A DNA stretch of 56,048 bases from Clostridia bacterium (lineage in GTDB: Bacteria; Bacillota; Clostridia; Christensenellales; Aristaeellaceae): assembly GCA_017532155.1 (NCBI GenBank), contig JAFXJP010000006.1:1-56048 (forward strand), written 5' to 3'. Positions 40,691 through 49,037 of the stretch are shown here, in pieces (position 1 is the stretch's first letter; each line of letters begins with the position of its first letter). The notes beneath the pieces are model-generated. The model was given only the letters and a program-made list of their open reading frames with translations, did not search any database and was not told the DNA's origin. Both the position numbers and the translations under genes were made by a program.

Positions 40691-41661
40691 TGAATGAACT
40701 GATTTCCAATCTGGGCATTATCCTCAACGCTACGCTGATGTATACGCCGCCGCTTTTGTATGCGGCGCTGGGCTCCTGCTTCTCTGAAAAGAGCGGCGTG
40801 GTCAACATCGGTATCGAGGGCATGATTGTCTTTGGCGGCTTTATGGGCGCCTTGCTGGGCAATTTCATTGCAAATCCGTGGATCTGCTTCCTGTGCGGCG
40901 GTCTGGCTGGCGCACTGCTGGCGCTGCTGCATGCCTTCGCTACGGTGAGCTGCCGCGCGGACCAGACGATCTCGGGTACTGCGATCAACTTCCTGGCCAC
41001 GGGCTTTTCCGTATTCATTTGCTACCTGACTTTTAAGACCAGTGAAACGCCTCCGGTCATTGAAAAGCTGCCCCGCATTTTCAACGGTGCGTTCATCTGG
41101 CTGCGTGAGAATCTGCCGGAAGGCGCTGCCAAGCTCTTTGCGCAGAACAGCTTCCTGGATCTGGTGTTTAACACCTATGCATCCACGTATCTGGCCTTTG
41201 TTCTGGTGGCGGTTGTGTGGTTTGTGTTCTATCGCACGCGCTTTGGTCTGCGCCTGCGCGCGGTGGGCGAGCATCCCCGTGCGGCCGATACGCTGGGCGT
41301 GAATGTCTATCTGGTACGCTATCTGTGCGTTATCTTCAGCGGTTTCCTGGCGGGCCTGGGCGGCGCGTCCATCACGCTGGCCACGGTATCGGCTTTCCGT
41401 CCTTCTATCGTAGCGGGCCAGGGCTTCATTGCCATCGCAGCGGTTATCTTCGGTAAGTTCAAGCCTCAGGGCGCTTTGCTTGGCTGCATTCTGTTTGGCT
41501 TCTGCAACGGCCTGCGCGTCGTGGTAGGCTCCAACAGCGTGATTCCGGTCAACCTGATCTCCATGATCCCGTATGTGGTGACGATTCTGACGCTCGTGCT
41601 CTTTGTGGGCCGCGCGCAGGTGCCCGCCGCCAACGGCAAGCCTTACATCAAGTCCAAGTAA
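40690..41661 (+). CDS. ABC nucleoside-type importer permease 2
   Basis: This 323-residue membrane protein pairs with the preceding permease. It has T-P-P-L-L-Y-A-A-L-G-S, S-E-K-S-G-V-V-N-I-G-I-E-G-M, the coupling loop G-L-R-L-R-A-V-G-E-H-P-R-A-A-D-T-L-G-V and G-Q-G-F-I-A-I-A-A-V-I-F-G. It is the last gene of the operon. The substrate is inferred from family resemblance to NupP/NupQ and the BMP protein. Confidence 0.92.
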   Translation: MNELISNLGIILNATLMYTPPLLYAALGSCFSEKSGVVNIGIEGMIVFGGFMGALLGNFIANPWICFLCGGLAGALLALLHAFATVSCRADQTISGTAINFLATGFSVFICYLTFKTSETPPVIEKLPRIFNGAFIWLRENLPEGAAKLFAQNSFLDLVFNTYASTYLAFVLVAVVWFVFYRTRFGLRLRAVGEHPRAADTLGVNVYLVRYLCVIFSGFLAGLGGASITLATVSAFRPSIVAGQGFIAIAAVIFGKFKPQGALLGCILFGFCNGLRVVVGSNSVIPVNLISMIPYVVTILTLVLFVGRAQVPAANGKPYIKSK

Positions 41662-41671
41662 TTTACAAATC

Positions 41672-41703
41672 AAAAACGGTACAGCGAAGGCTGTGCCGTT
41701 TTT
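41672..41703. terminator. Terminator of the ABC operon
   Basis: A 14-bp stem with one G-U pair, AAAAACGGTACAGC and GCTGTGCCGTTTTT, loop GAAG, followed by more T; A-rich on the other side, so it may also serve the minus-strand gene ending at 41709. Confidence 0.9.
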
Positions 41704-41708
41704 TGTGT

Positions 41709-42116
41709 TCAGGGATTGATTTGAAATGATTCTTCGTAGATGGTAGGCTCTGCGGGAAGGGCGGTGAAAGCTGCAACAGAAAGAATGTTGAGAATTAAAT
41801 AAGCAGCAATAACAAAAATAACAATTTTCCAGATCAGCCTGGCCCGTCTGTTTTTGATGGCCATTTGTTCGGCGATGGCGCTGAGCTGCTGCGCAATGGC
41901 CTGCTGATCTTCTTTGGTTTCGATAGCGGCGCCAAGCAGCGTAGCGACGTCCGTTTCAAGAATATCAGCGAGCTTTAGCAGCAGATCGGCGTCAGGGACA
42001 GAGAGGCCTTTTTCTCACTTGGAAACGGTTTGCCGTACAACGTGCAGCCGCGAGGCGAGCTCCTCCTGCGAATAGCCTTTGGCGGTGCGCAGGGCTTTTA
42101 GGTTTTCACTGAGCAA
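41709..42116 (-). pseudogene. XRE-type membrane-linked repressor interrupted by TGA at a Trp codon
   Basis: The frame runs from TTG 42116 (GGAG 9 bp upstream) to TGA 41709-41711, 135 codons, with a single internal stop TGA at 42015-42017 (codon 34). The helix-turn-helix reads L-K-A-L-R-T-A-K-G-Y-S-Q-E-E-L-A-S-R-L-H, then R-Q-T-V-S-K-(stop)-E-K-G-L-S-V-P-D. The stop falls exactly on the tryptophan of the S-K-W-E motif and is one base from TGG. The rest stays open: D-A-D-L-L-L-K-L-A-D-I-L, a linker, a membrane helix (about 96-118) and a short tail. A clean promoter remains. Probably a recent nonsense mutation or a sequence error. Confidence 0.85.
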
Positions 42117-42147
42117 AATTGGAATCTCCTTTCAAATTGCTGATTTG

Positions 42148-42176
42148 ATTATAGATGAAAGCCTCCGTTGCGGCAA
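42148..42176 (-). promoter_or_regulatory. Promoter of the interrupted XRE gene
   Basis: On the minus strand TTGCCG (42176-42171) and TATAAT (42153-42148), 17 bp apart. Confidence 0.65.
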
Positions 42177-42199
42177 GCAACGCAAATGCACACATAGAA

Positions 42200-42224
42200 A
42201 AAGCAGAGCGTTTGGCTCTGCTTT
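42200..42224. terminator. Terminator of the galE-kinase operon
   Basis: A 10-bp stem AAAGCAGAGC/GCTCTGCTTT with a 5-nt loop; on the minus strand it is followed by further T. Confidence 0.88.
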
Positions 42225-42230
42225 GGTGTT

Positions 42231-43337
42231 TTATTTGTTGGCAATCAGCTGATCTACCATTTCCTGCAGCTGTGTTTCCTTGCGCTCGATGTCCTTGAGC
42301 AAGGCAATCTGCGCGCGGGTGCGGACGAGATTGTGCTGGGGAGAATTGATCTTGAAATACAGATCGCCGTCCAGATAGTCCGTCAGGAAGCGCATGGCCA
42401 ATTCGCAGGTGAGCACTTTGACGCCCAGCGGGAGAAGATGCAATTCTTCATCCGTCAGGAAGCCGTTTGTCTCTTCGATGAAGCCCTTGGTGAAGGCGTA
42501 GGTTTTGTCCAGATCAAGGGAGATTTTGCTGACGTCGGGCTCATCCTCTGCGGCGGTGTTCGCGCCAAAACGGATGGCGTCGCCGTAATCGTAGAGTGCG
42601 GAGCCGGGCATGACGGTATCCAGATCAATGACGCACAGGCCTTTGCCCGTCGCTTTGTCTACCATGATGTTGTTGGACTTGGTATCGTTGTGCGTGACGC
42701 GCAGGGGCATTTTGCCTTCGTCAATGAGGCGGACGATGCTGCTCATCATATCGCGGCGGGCGCAAAGGAAGTCGATTTCTTCTTTGGCTTCGGCTGCGCG
42801 GTTGGCAGCGTCCTTCTTCACAGAGGCCTCAAAGGTGATAAAGCGCTTGGCAGTGTTGTGGAAATCCGGGATGGATTCGAACAATTCATCAGCGGGGAAA
42901 TCATACAGAAGCTTCTGGAAATTACCAAAGGCGCGGCCGATCTCGCAGAAAAGCGCGGGGGAATCGACCGTATCATAAGCTGTGGCATCGGTGATGAACA
43001 CATAGGCGCGCCAGAAATTATCATTTTCCACATACATCAGCTGATCATCAACTGTGCGGATGATTTCCAGAACACGGCGCTCGGGATCCTGCTGATTGCG
43101 CAGCAGACTGTTGCGCATGTGCTCGGTCACACGGGCAATATTGCTCATCACGCCCTGCGGATTCTTGAAGACATAGGAATTGATGCGCTGCAGCACGTAA
43201 TGACGCTGCGTGCCCTGATCATCATACACGAGATGATAGGTGGTATTGATGTTGCCGGAGGTCAGTTCCTTTGCAGACTGAAAAACGCCGCGGAAAGCGA
43301 ATTGTGAAAGAATGGCGTTCATAGCGTCAGTCATCAT
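42231..43337 (-). CDS. NahK-like sugar 1-kinase (phosphotransferase family)
   Basis: This 368-residue kinase resembles N-acetylhexosamine 1-kinase of bifidobacteria. Marks are S-G-N-I-N-T-T-Y and Y-V-L-Q-R-I-N (N-lobe), T-H-N-D-T-K-S-N-N-I-M-V-D (catalytic loop with Asp) and V-I-D-L-D-T-V-M-P-G-S-A-L-Y-D-Y-G-D-A-I-R (metal site). The D-L-D-T-V-M-P stretch sets this group apart from antibiotic kinases. It is coupled by a 4-bp overlap to galE, its partner in the lacto-N-biose/galacto-N-biose pathway, though the phosphorylase and galT are absent. ATG 43334, three bases on, is an alternative start with better spacing. Confidence 0.8.
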   Translation of the reverse strand: MMTDAMNAILSQFAFRGVFQSAKELTSGNINTTYHLVYDDQGTQRHYVLQRINSYVFKNPQGVMSNIARVTEHMRNSLLRNQQDPERRVLEIIRTVDDQLMYVENDNFWRAYVFITDATAYDTVDSPALFCEIGRAFGNFQKLLYDFPADELFESIPDFHNTAKRFITFEASVKKDAANRAAEAKEEIDFLCARRDMMSSIVRLIDEGKMPLRVTHNDTKSNNIMVDKATGKGLCVIDLDTVMPGSALYDYGDAIRFGANTAAEDEPDVSKISLDLDKTYAFTKGFIEETNGFLTDEELHLLPLGVKVLTCELAMRFLTDYLDGDLYFKINSPQHNLVRTRAQIALLKDIERKETQLQEMVDQLIANK

Positions 43338-44359
43338 GCATCCTCCTTGGGATAGCCGGTGGGATTGTGAGACTGCCAGTTCCAGGCGTCGCGGCACATA
43401 TCATCCAGCGTGTGGGTGGCTTTCCAGCCCAGGATTCGATTGGCCTTGGCGGGATCGGCATAAGACTGGGCAATATCGCCGGGGCGGCGGGGCGCGTCAC
43501 GATGGGGGAGGGTCAGGTGATTGGCGCGCTCAAAGGCGGCGACCATCTGATATACGCTGTAGCCCTCGCCGGTGCCGAGATTGAAGGTTTCTACGCCCTG
43601 GTGCACGGTGGCATATTCCAGCGCCTTGAGGTGGCCGTCGGCCAGATCCATCACATGGATGTAGTCGCGCACGCAGGTGCCGTCCGGCGTATCATAATCA
43701 TTGCCAAAGATGCTCAGTTCCTTGCGGATGCCGGCGGCAGTCTGGCAGATGAAGGGCATCAGGTTATTGGGGATGCCGGAGGGATCTTCGCCGATTTTGC
43801 CGCTTTCGTGCGCGCCGACGGGATTGAAATAGCGCAGCAGCACCACAGACCATTCAGGATCGGATACATGCAGATCGCGCAGGATCTGCTCATTCATCCA
43901 TTTGGTCCAGCCGTAGGGGTTTGTGCACACGCCCAGAGGCAGATCTTCGCGCATGGGAACGATTTCGCTGTTGCCGTACACGGTGGCGGAGGAGGAGAAA
44001 ACGATGCGCTTTACATTGTGCGCGGCCAGCGCATTGCACAGTGCGATGGTGGAATCGATGTTGTTTTTGTAGTAACGCAGGGGAATGCTGACAGATTCGC
44101 CAACGGCCTTGAGGCCGGCGAAATGCACAGCGGCGTCAACCTGCTCGTTATCCAGCACTTCGTTGAGGAAATCCTCATCGCAGCAATCGCCCACATAGAA
44201 GGCGATCTTCTTGCCCGTGATCTCTTCCACCCGTTCGATGGCAACGGGCGAGGAGTTGCTCAGATTGTCGATGACTACGATGTCGTGTCCGGCATTGAGC
44301 AGAGACACGCAGGTGTGAGAGCCGATGTATCCGGCGCCGCCGGTCAAAAGAAAGCGCAT
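43334..44359 (-). CDS. galE: UDP-glucose 4-epimerase
   Basis: This 341-residue short-chain dehydrogenase interconverts UDP-glucose and UDP-galactose, and possibly the N-acetyl forms. The NAD motif T-G-G-A-G-Y-I-G-S-H (6-15), the serine region S-S-S-A-T-V-Y-G and the catalytic Y-x3-K in N-P-Y-G-W-T-K are intact. Length is standard. The start at 44359 follows a GGAGG on the minus strand; the open frame upstream is leader. It forms an operon with the NahK-like kinase. Confidence 0.95.
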   Translation of the reverse strand: MRFLLTGGAGYIGSHTCVSLLNAGHDIVVIDNLSNSSPVAIERVEEITGKKIAFYVGDCCDEDFLNEVLDNEQVDAAVHFAGLKAVGESVSIPLRYYKNNIDSTIALCNALAAHNVKRIVFSSSATVYGNSEIVPMREDLPLGVCTNPYGWTKWMNEQILRDLHVSDPEWSVVLLRYFNPVGAHESGKIGEDPSGIPNNLMPFICQTAAGIRKELSIFGNDYDTPDGTCVRDYIHVMDLADGHLKALEYATVHQGVETFNLGTGEGYSVYQMVAAFERANHLTLPHRDAPRRPGDIAQSYADPAKANRILGWKATHTLDDMCRDAWNWQSHNPTGYPKEDA

Positions 44360-44402
44360 GAATATTGCCTCCTTAAATATAATTGTTTTTTTACCATTAA
44401 TC

Positions 44403-44431
44403 AGTATATAGTTTTGCATAATAAAAGTCAA
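44403..44431 (-). promoter_or_regulatory. Promoter of galE
   Basis: On the minus strand TTGACT (44431-44426) and TATACT (44408-44403), 17 bp apart, in an AT-rich leader. Confidence 0.8.
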
Positions 44432-44469
44432 ATAAAAAAGAAAAAATACCAAAAAATATGCGCGGATGG

Positions 44470-44498
44470 ATGAAAAACAGACGGAATAACGTTATAAT
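44470..44498 (+). promoter_or_regulatory. Promoter of the ECF sigma factor operon
   Basis: ATGAAA (44470-44475) and TATAAT (44493-44498), 17 bp apart. An autoregulated ECF promoter could also exist but was not recognised. Confidence 0.5.
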
Positions 44499-44530
44499 AA
44501 AGAAGATGACAGAGGAAGGAGCAATGCGCT

Positions 44531-45109
44531 GTGAGCCTGTTTGGAAGAAAAGGCAAGGCTGAGGCATTTGAAGAACTGGCCGCGCTGCATGAACGCGCGG
44601 TCTATTTGCTGTGCCTGCGCATGATGGGCAATCGGGAGGATGCGCTGGATTGCGCGCAGGAGGCAATGTTAAATGCCTATCGTGCATTTGATCGTTTTCA
44701 GGGAGACAATCAGGGAAAAAGCTGGTTTTTGTGCATTGCACATCATGTGTGCATTGATTCTCTGCGCAAACGCAGAAACATCATTTCACTGGATACGCTG
44801 CGCGAGGAGGGCTTTGATCCGGCTGACGCAAAGCAATTATCGCCTTATGCGCGGCTGGAGCAAAAGGAGAGAATGGCATTGCTGCAGCAGGCTGTACAGG
44901 AATTGCCTGAGGAGCAGAAATCTGTGGTGGAGCTGCGGGATTTTCAGGATCTGTCCTATGATGAGATTGGCGAAGTGCTCGGCATCCCGCTTGGAACGGT
45001 CAAAAGCCGTCTGAAACGCGCCAGAGAAAAAATAAAGCAAATTTTGTGTGAAAAATCGGAACTTTTTTCCGAAAAAACCGTTAAAGAAAATGAAGGGAGG
45101 CGGAAGTGA
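44531..45109 (+). CDS. ECF-type RNA polymerase sigma factor
   Basis: This 192-residue sigma factor starts at GTG 44531 behind AGGAAGGAG. Region 2 is seen at D-A-L-D-C-A-Q-E-A-M-L-N-A-Y-R-A-F-D-R-F and W-F-L-C-I-A-H-H-V-C-I-D-S-L-R-K-R; region 4 at L-P-E-E-Q-K-S-V-V-E-L-R-D, L-S-Y-D-E-I-G-E-V-L-G-I-P-L-G-T-V-K-S-R-L-K-R-A-R. It is coupled to the next gene, a membrane protein with an anti-sigma zinc-finger start. An envelope-stress role is likely. Confidence 0.93.
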   Translation: MSLFGRKGKAEAFEELAALHERAVYLLCLRMMGNREDALDCAQEAMLNAYRAFDRFQGDNQGKSWFLCIAHHVCIDSLRKRRNIISLDTLREEGFDPADAKQLSPYARLEQKERMALLQQAVQELPEEQKSVVELRDFQDLSYDEIGEVLGIPLGTVKSRLKRAREKIKQILCEKSELFSEKTVKENEGRRK

Positions 45110-46275
45110 TGGATTGCAGGACTTTTGCTTTGCTTCTTGAGGTTTCACCGGAGGAAAGAGATCCGCTGCAGCAGCAGGAAATGGCTGCGCATGCGCAGCA
45201 GTGCCCGGAGTGCGCCGCGCTGCTTCAGGTCATGCAGGATATGCGGGAGATGGATGAGGAAGAGCAGCTTCCTCCGGAATTTTCCATGGGATGGCGGATG
45301 AAGATCCGCGGGGAGGAAGCTATGCAGCAGAAACGGATGAAGAAGCAATATTTGATGAAGATGCTGGCCACGGCGGCTGCGGTGGTGCTGGTGTTTGGCG
45401 GTGCGACGCTCAGCTATGTGAACGGCTGGGGCCTGCCCGGCAACAAAAATGAAAACCAGCAGATGATGTACAGCCGTACTTCTGCGTCGGGCGGCAATGT
45501 GAATGGCGCCTATACGATGAAGACGTCCAGTATGATGGATACAGCCGCGGAAGAGGCTGCGCCGATGCTGGCAAGCGGCGATATGGGCGCTGTGCAGGCG
45601 GCCAAGATCATCCGCACGATTGATTATACCATCAAGACGAAAACGTTTGATACGGATTATGAAGCAATCCAGCAGCTGGCGCTCGCCAGCGGCGGCTATG
45701 TGGAAAGCCTGAATGTGTATGGCGACGTGCTCAGCGGTGAAACGCGCTATGCACACTTTACCCTGCGTATCCCTGCCGAAAAGCTGCAGGAGTTCATTGG
45801 CAAGGCCAATACTGTGGGCGCAGCGACGGCGTATTCTGAGCACATGCAGGATGTGAGCGCTGATTATTATGATACGGCAGCGCGCCTTGAAACACAGCAG
45901 GCCAAAATGGAGCGGCTGAATGAACTGCTTTCACAGGCGACGAGCATGACGGATCTGATTGAGATCGAAAGCGCCATCAGCGATACGCAGTATCAGATTG
46001 ACCGCTATACGGGCCAGCTGAACTACTTTGACAGCAAGGTCAATTATTCGTATGTGTATGTATCGCTGCAGGAATTGTCAGATGCTGACGCAGTTGAACT
46101 GCCCGATGTAACGCTTGGCGAGCGCATTGTCAATGCGGTGAAGGAATCCGTCCGCGATATGGGCGAATTTGCAGAAGCGGCGATTGTGTTCATGCTGGCG
46201 GCGCTGCCCTGGTGCGCGGTGCTGGCGGTGATCGTGATTGTAATCAAGATGGTGCGTAGGGCGAAAAAGAAGTGA
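45109..46275 (+). CDS. DUF4349 membrane protein with N-terminal anti-sigma zinc finger
   Basis: This 388-residue protein has an N-terminal zinc-binding anti-sigma domain (H-A-Q-Q-C-P-E-C, about 28-35), a membrane helix (about 83-100), a Ser/Met-rich linker, a DUF4349 domain (about 165-330; I-D-Y-T-I-K-T-K-T-F-D-T-D-Y, G-G-Y-V-E-S, R-I-P-A-E-K-L, then a coiled coil rich in L-E-T-Q-Q-A-K-M-E-R-L-N-E-L) and a C-terminal membrane helix (about 362-384). The ATG overlaps the stop of the ECF sigma gene, so it is very probably its cognate anti-sigma and envelope sensor. Confidence 0.88.
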   Translation: MDCRTFALLLEVSPEERDPLQQQEMAAHAQQCPECAALLQVMQDMREMDEEEQLPPEFSMGWRMKIRGEEAMQQKRMKKQYLMKMLATAAAVVLVFGGATLSYVNGWGLPGNKNENQQMMYSRTSASGGNVNGAYTMKTSSMMDTAAEEAAPMLASGDMGAVQAAKIIRTIDYTIKTKTFDTDYEAIQQLALASGGYVESLNVYGDVLSGETRYAHFTLRIPAEKLQEFIGKANTVGAATAYSEHMQDVSADYYDTAARLETQQAKMERLNELLSQATSMTDLIEIESAISDTQYQIDRYTGQLNYFDSKVNYSYVYVSLQELSDADAVELPDVTLGERIVNAVKESVRDMGEFAEAAIVFMLAALPWCAVLAVIVIVIKMVRRAKKK

Positions 46276-46284
46276 GGAAGACTG

Positions 46285-46791
46285 ATGCAAAAGAGAAAGT
46301 TTGCATTGCTGAGCCTGTGCCTGGCTTGTCTGCCTTCCGCAGCGCTGGCCAATTCATCGTGGAGATGGTTTACCAAAACCCGCCCGCATGATTTGCTGCC
46401 GGCAGCGATTGCATTGACGATTGCCCTTGAAATCTATTTGCTGGTGCGTCTGGGCGGCGTCAAGTGCAGAAAATGGGCGGCAGGAAGCGTGATTGCGGCC
46501 AATCTTGTGTCCTTCCTGGCGCCGTGGGCGCTGCAGTACGAGGAGTATCTTTACAGCGGCTGGAGCATGTATATGGGCTTTGATGCCTTTCTGAGCAAAA
46601 CGCCGCATTACCAGGTGACAATCCTGTTTTTAGCGCTGACGCTGTTGTTTGAACTGCCGGTTTTGTATCTGCTTTTGCGGAAACGCGTGCAAAGCAAAAA
46701 GCGCCTGATGCTTACCGCGGCGGGCGCGAATGCGCTTACAACGCTGATCTGCGCAGGAATGGAGCGCATGCTTTGCCGTGGGCAGTGGTGA
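46285..46791 (+). CDS. Hypothetical membrane protein of the sigma/anti-sigma operon
   Basis: This 168-residue protein was not recognised. A signal-like N-terminus (cleavage possible after A-L-A, 21) is followed by three or four hydrophobic helices and loops with W-R-W and Y-E-E-Y-L-Y-S-G-W-S. It lies 9 bp after the DUF4349 gene and is probably under the same ECF sigma factor. Confidence 0.65.
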   Translation: MQKRKFALLSLCLACLPSAALANSSWRWFTKTRPHDLLPAAIALTIALEIYLLVRLGGVKCRKWAAGSVIAANLVSFLAPWALQYEEYLYSGWSMYMGFDAFLSKTPHYQVTILFLALTLLFELPVLYLLLRKRVQSKKRLMLTAAGANALTTLICAGMERMLCRGQW

Positions 46792-46857
46792 TTCTACTTT
46801 GCGTAGGTAGTCTCTCTGCGGGAAATCGGGTATGATGATGGGCGGAGGTGACTTGAT

Positions 46858-47529
46858 ATGAATCAATATGTGACCGGCGCTGTCATCAGGGAATTGCGCG
46901 AGAAAAAGGGCCTTACGCAGGCAGAACTGGCCGAAAGGCTGTATGTGTCGGACAAGACGGTTTCCAAGTGGGAAAATGGCAAAGGCTATCCGGATATCAC
47001 GCTGCTGGAGGCGATTGCCGGGGCGTTTGGCATTTCGGTAACGGAGCTGCTGGCTGGCAAGGCGGTGGAAAATGCGAATGTGTCCGCCAATATGCTCAGA
47101 TCCAAGTTTTATGTGTGTCCCGTTTGCGGGAATGTTTTGCACAGCATGGGGGAGGCAGCGATCAGCTGCCACGGTGTGATGCTTGCGCCTTTGCAGGCAG
47201 AAGAGACGGACGAGCATCATATGATTCTCATAGAAGGTGTGGAGGATGAGTACTTTATCCGCATTGAACATGAGATGACCAAGCAGCATTATATTTCCTT
47301 TGTAGCGGCGCTCAGACCGGATGGCATAGAGCTGGTGAAGCTGTATCCGGAAGGGAATGCGCAGACGCGTGTGAAGATGCGCGGGGTAAAACGGATCTGC
47401 TTTTACTGCAATCGTGACGGGCTGTTTTCTGTGAATGTGCATCGCGCGATTGACGGAAAGCCTGGCGCATACGATAACGCGGAGGAAAGACGGCAGCTGG
47501 AAGCGGCTGCTCAGAGAATATTCGGATAA
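46858..47529 (+). CDS. XRE regulator fused to a superoxide-reductase-like domain
   Basis: This 223-residue protein starts with a clear helix-turn-helix (about 8-62: I-R-E-L-R-E-K-K-G-L-T-Q-A-E-L-A and D-K-T-V-S-K-W-E-N-G-K-G-Y-P-D). A cysteine pair C-P-V-C follows (about 86-89), then a desulfoferrodoxin/superoxide-reductase-like domain: I-R-I-E-H-E-M-T-K-Q-H-Y-I-S-F and, near the end, F-Y-C-N-R-D-G-L-F with C184. In active superoxide reductases the last motif is C-N-x-H-G; here D187 replaces the histidine. The domain may therefore sense iron or redox state rather than catalyse. It stands alone between its own ribosome site GGCGGAGGTGA and a terminator. Confidence 0.8.
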   Translation: MNQYVTGAVIRELREKKGLTQAELAERLYVSDKTVSKWENGKGYPDITLLEAIAGAFGISVTELLAGKAVENANVSANMLRSKFYVCPVCGNVLHSMGEAAISCHGVMLAPLQAEETDEHHMILIEGVEDEYFIRIEHEMTKQHYISFVAALRPDGIELVKLYPEGNAQTRVKMRGVKRICFYCNRDGLFSVNVHRAIDGKPGAYDNAEERRQLEAAAQRIFG

Positions 47530-47532
47530 ACA

Positions 47533-47563
47533 AAAAGCCACGCATCATCCATGCGTGGCTTTT
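47533..47563. terminator. Bidirectional terminator between convergent genes
   Basis: A perfect 13-bp stem, AAAAGCCACGCAT and ATGCGTGGCTTTT, with loop CATCC. Confidence 0.9.
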
Positions 47564-47569
47564 GCTTGT

Positions 47570-48301
47570 TTAGAATTCAATATCCGGCTTGGTGCTGGGA
47601 CGCTTTCGGCCATATTCGCCGTGACGGATTTCTTTGATGTAGCACTCGATATTAGGAAATCCCGGCGTGTTTTCTGCGTCGCGGATGGCTTGTTCGTTGT
47701 CGTAAGGAACAGATGCGAACGTGATGTCAAAGGGCGCGGGCGCGCTGCCGTCCTCCCCCTGCAAAATGGCGTACTGCACCATGGGCACGCCCAGGGCGTT
47801 GCCTACGCTGCCGGTGTTGAAAAGCAGCCCGGGAAAATACAGCGAGCGATAGCCGGGACGATGCACATCGGCATAGCCAACGATATCAAAATCCGGCTGG
47901 AAGAGCCAGCGCAGATTATCGGATGTGTCGCGGGTGGACTGCAATTCCTTCATGATGGGACGACCGTGCAAAAGGCGGATGCGCTTGCCTGAGAGCGTGA
48001 AATGATGCTCAAGCGGGAGCTCGCCCAGCTGCTGCATGCGTTTTTCGCCCAGCTGATCAAAATAGAATTGATCGTTGCGGGAAAAATGCTTTCTGGCAAT
48101 GCCTTCATCCCAGTTGCCGCGCAGGATAACCTGGCAGTTACGGACCGCCCAATCAAAGGTGTCGGCAGAATTGGGCCCCTTGCCCACAATATCGCCAAGG
48201 CACCAGATTTCTGTCAGATTGCGGCGTTTAAGGTCTTCATCCAGCGCCAGGGTGGCGGGCAGATTGCCGTGAAGATCTGCCACCAGTGCTATGCTGCGCA
48301 T
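47570..48301 (-). CDS. Calcineurin-like metallophosphoesterase
   Basis: This 243-residue enzyme shows V-A-D-L-H-G-N-L-P (metal Asp and His, 8-16), C-L-G-D-I-V-G-K-G-P (Asp), L-R-G-N-W-D-E (Asn) and L-L-H-G-R (His). The later usual G-H-T-H is replaced by V-G-Y-A-D-V-H-R, so one ligand site is altered (G-x-x-D-V-H keeps one His). It resembles the YfcE/Ppp-like Metallophos_2 group. It overlaps the upstream hydrolase gene by one base and is translated with it. The substrate is unknown. Confidence 0.82.
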   Translation of the reverse strand: MRSIALVADLHGNLPATLALDEDLKRRNLTEIWCLGDIVGKGPNSADTFDWAVRNCQVILRGNWDEGIARKHFSRNDQFYFDQLGEKRMQQLGELPLEHHFTLSGKRIRLLHGRPIMKELQSTRDTSDNLRWLFQPDFDIVGYADVHRPGYRSLYFPGLLFNTGSVGNALGVPMVQYAILQGEDGSAPAPFDITFASVPYDNEQAIRDAENTPGFPNIECYIKEIRHGEYGRKRPSTKPDIEF

Positions 48302-49002
48302 CAGCGCGAGGCCTCCCTGACCAGCCAGGAAAAGAGTGTGCGCTGGGGAAGGAAACGATCCTCCAGCGATTCGGGATGCCACTGCACGCTCAGCATGGGA
48401 TAGCCGTCGGTAAACTCCATGGCCTCAATGGTGCCGTCCGGCGCGAAGGCGGTGGCGCGCAGATTGCGGCCCAGCTTTTTAACGGCCTGATGATGGCGGG
48501 AATTGATGGGCACGGCGTCCAGATTGATCACTTCGCGCAGGAGCGTGTGATCGGCAATATCCACCACATGTACGCAATCGCGCGGGGTATCATAGCAGGG
48601 GTGTTTGAGATCGGGCTTAAACTGCGTGGCGATGTCCTGATATAGCGAGCCGCCCATCACGCAGTTGAGGATCTGCATGCCGCGGCAGATGCCAAGAATG
48701 GGCAGGCGGCGCTGCATGGCATAATGAATGCACCAGCTTTCCAGCAGATCGCGCGCCGGGGCGGTTTCGCCGCAGCAGGGGAGCTTTTCTTCTTTATAGA
48801 CGCTGGGGGAAACGTCGGCGCCGCCGGACAAGAGCAGACCATCGACGTGCTGGATAATATCGCGGACAACTTTCTCATTGTCAGTCAGGGGCATCAGGAC
48901 AGGCGAGCCGCCGGCGCGGATCACAGCCTCCAGATAATCGTTGTTTACGCCAATGCGGCCTTTTTCATTATCCCAGAAAGGAGTTACGGCGATTACGGGC
49001 AT
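48301..49002 (-). CDS. Gamma-glutamyl-gamma-aminobutyrate hydrolase family (PuuD-like) class I amidotransferase
   Basis: This 233-residue C26 family hydrolase has the nucleophile elbow L-G-I-C-R-G-M-Q (Cys near 103), an oxyanion region L-L-S-G-G-A-D-V-S-P, V-N-S-R-H-H-Q-A-like I-N-S-R-H-H-Q-A, and the catalytic H-P-E pair in V-Q-W-H-P-E-S-L-E. Such enzymes cleave gamma-glutamyl bonds, for instance in polyamine breakdown. The GAATCAGGT-free start at 49002 lies behind GGAGGTG on the minus strand. No other puu genes are near; the true substrate could be any gamma-glutamyl amide. Confidence 0.88.
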   Translation of the reverse strand: MPVIAVTPFWDNEKGRIGVNNDYLEAVIRAGGSPVLMPLTDNEKVVRDIIQHVDGLLLSGGADVSPSVYKEEKLPCCGETAPARDLLESWCIHYAMQRRLPILGICRGMQILNCVMGGSLYQDIATQFKPDLKHPCYDTPRDCVHVVDIADHTLLREVINLDAVPINSRHHQAVKKLGRNLRATAFAPDGTIEAMEFTDGYPMLSVQWHPESLEDRFLPQRTLFSWLVREASR

Positions 49003-49037
49003 AAAAGCACCTCCGTAGATTGCATATGGTAAAATAT

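Noticed and set aside
42015-42017. Selenocysteine or TGA read as Trp in the XRE gene
   Set aside because: No reason for selenocysteine in a helix-turn-helix, and TGA ends 21 other genes in the window.
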